DNA from: Monodelphis domestica
Lineage: Eukaryota > Chordata > Mammalia > Didelphimorphia > Didelphidae
Reading direction: 5' to 3'
DNA length: 64,000 bases
NCBI RefSeq assembly: GCF_027887165.1
Contig: NC_077228.1
Coordinates: forward strand, 183,191,309-183,255,308
Numbering within the stretch: the stretch's first letter is position 1; each line of letters begins with the position of its first letter. This document shows, in pieces, positions 63,485-64,000 of this stretch. Made by a program: the position numbers and the translations under genes. The notes under the pieces were generated by a model, which was not told where the DNA came from, searched no databases, and was given only the letters and a program-made list of their open reading frames with translations.

Positions 63485-64000
63485 AGTATATTAGTGGAGT
63501 TAGAAAATAGATTTAAAGGCAAAGGTTTCCAAACTTTATGTAATGATACCTTCTCCTTTTGCCTTACCCCTTTTTGGCTCATACTTTATTCAAATCAAAT
63601 CAAGATTTTATTACCGTTTTTATAACATATAAACAACCTCAACATACAATAAAAGTAAAATAACATTCAAATAGCTCCTGGGGACACTTGCCAACTTGGA
63701 GGTTGGGTGTTTCAGGGGACAGCCACCTCAGGTTCACAATTCTGTTTGAATTTGAGCATTTTACATTGGTTTATTTAGAATACTCCATTTTAAACAAATA
63801 TCCACTAAACATTTAAGTTTCAGGGAGAAAATTTTCATTTGATAATCAATTTGCTTCATCTTTATTGTTATCACCAAGAAAAAAAGCAATTCTTTCAGTT
63901 TAAACACTCTTCTAAGTATTTTGGCATGAGAAAACCTGTGTAGTTTAAAGTAATATAGTTGTAGTATCTCCTCTAAAGCACCCTGTCATACACATTTAAA
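63485..64000. other. intergenic, no gene seen
   Basis: AT-rich sequence with no exon, RNA gene or clear repeat. TRIM25, expected downstream of COIL by mammalian synteny, does not begin here. Confidence 0.4.

Noticed and set aside
40400..64000. TRIM25 first exon
   Set aside because: No RING-finger-type Cys/His coding frame is present on either strand, so the gene is presumably to the right of the window.
1..64000. CRISPR arrays, operons, bacterial or phage genes
   Set aside because: No regularly spaced short repeats with unique spacers, no ribosome-binding-site spacing and no gene-dense layout. The DNA is clearly vertebrate.

Overview
This window is nuclear genomic DNA from a marsupial, most likely an Australian (australidelphian) one. 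It holds spliced vertebrate genes with GT-AG introns, and every intron and intergenic stretch is filled with interspersed repeats. The lineage call is an inference. It rests on the many copies of a tRNA-like SINE that ends in a GATTCTAAGA/GGAAGGTAAGG-type tail (I know this type as WSINE1-like), on a marsupial-type L1 family, on abundant L2/MIR, and on a hAT element resembling the OposCharlie group. No prokaryotic, plasmid, phage or CRISPR feature was seen.

Two protein-coding genes are supported, arranged head to head. SCPEP1 (retinoid-inducible serine carboxypeptidase) is on the minus strand. Exon 1 (11109-11178) encodes the signal peptide and exon 2 (5420-5568) the start of the peptidase S10 fold; the remaining exons must lie left of base 1. 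COIL (coilin, the Cajal-body scaffold) is complete on the plus strand as seven coding exons: 19543-19787, 32405-33470, 35168-35254, 35983-36030, 38166-38235, 38468-38556 and 40150-40221. All junctions are in phase, and the predicted protein is 558 residues. The human orthologues are also adjacent and divergent (known synteny TRIM25-COIL-SCPEP1). The next expected gene, TRIM25, was not found before base 64000.

Region by region: 1-11000 is SCPEP1 intron sequence plus flanking repeats. 11000-11340 is the SCPEP1 5' end, with two CTG/CAG tracts. 11340-19430 is the intergenic spacer, with L2, MIR, a (CT)43 microsatellite and a 5'-truncated L1. 19430-20000 is the COIL CpG-rich promoter and first exon. 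19788-32404 is COIL intron 1, which carries a 5.8 kb antisense L1 inserted into an L2. 32405-40370 holds the other COIL exons, with an antisense L2 filling intron 2 and SINEs in introns 4 and 6. 40400-64000 is a gene-free mosaic of L1, SINE, LTR, hAT and pogo/Tigger-like insertions, many with readable target-site duplications, so the order of nested insertions can be worked out.

The most unusual item is an L1 copy at 42270-43979. It has a complete-looking 5' end (ETS and YY1 motifs, a duplicated 5' UTR unit, an open ORF1), but it stops inside ORF1 with no poly(A) and is flanked by a perfect 15 bp target-site duplication. I found no clearly novel multi-gene biological system here.
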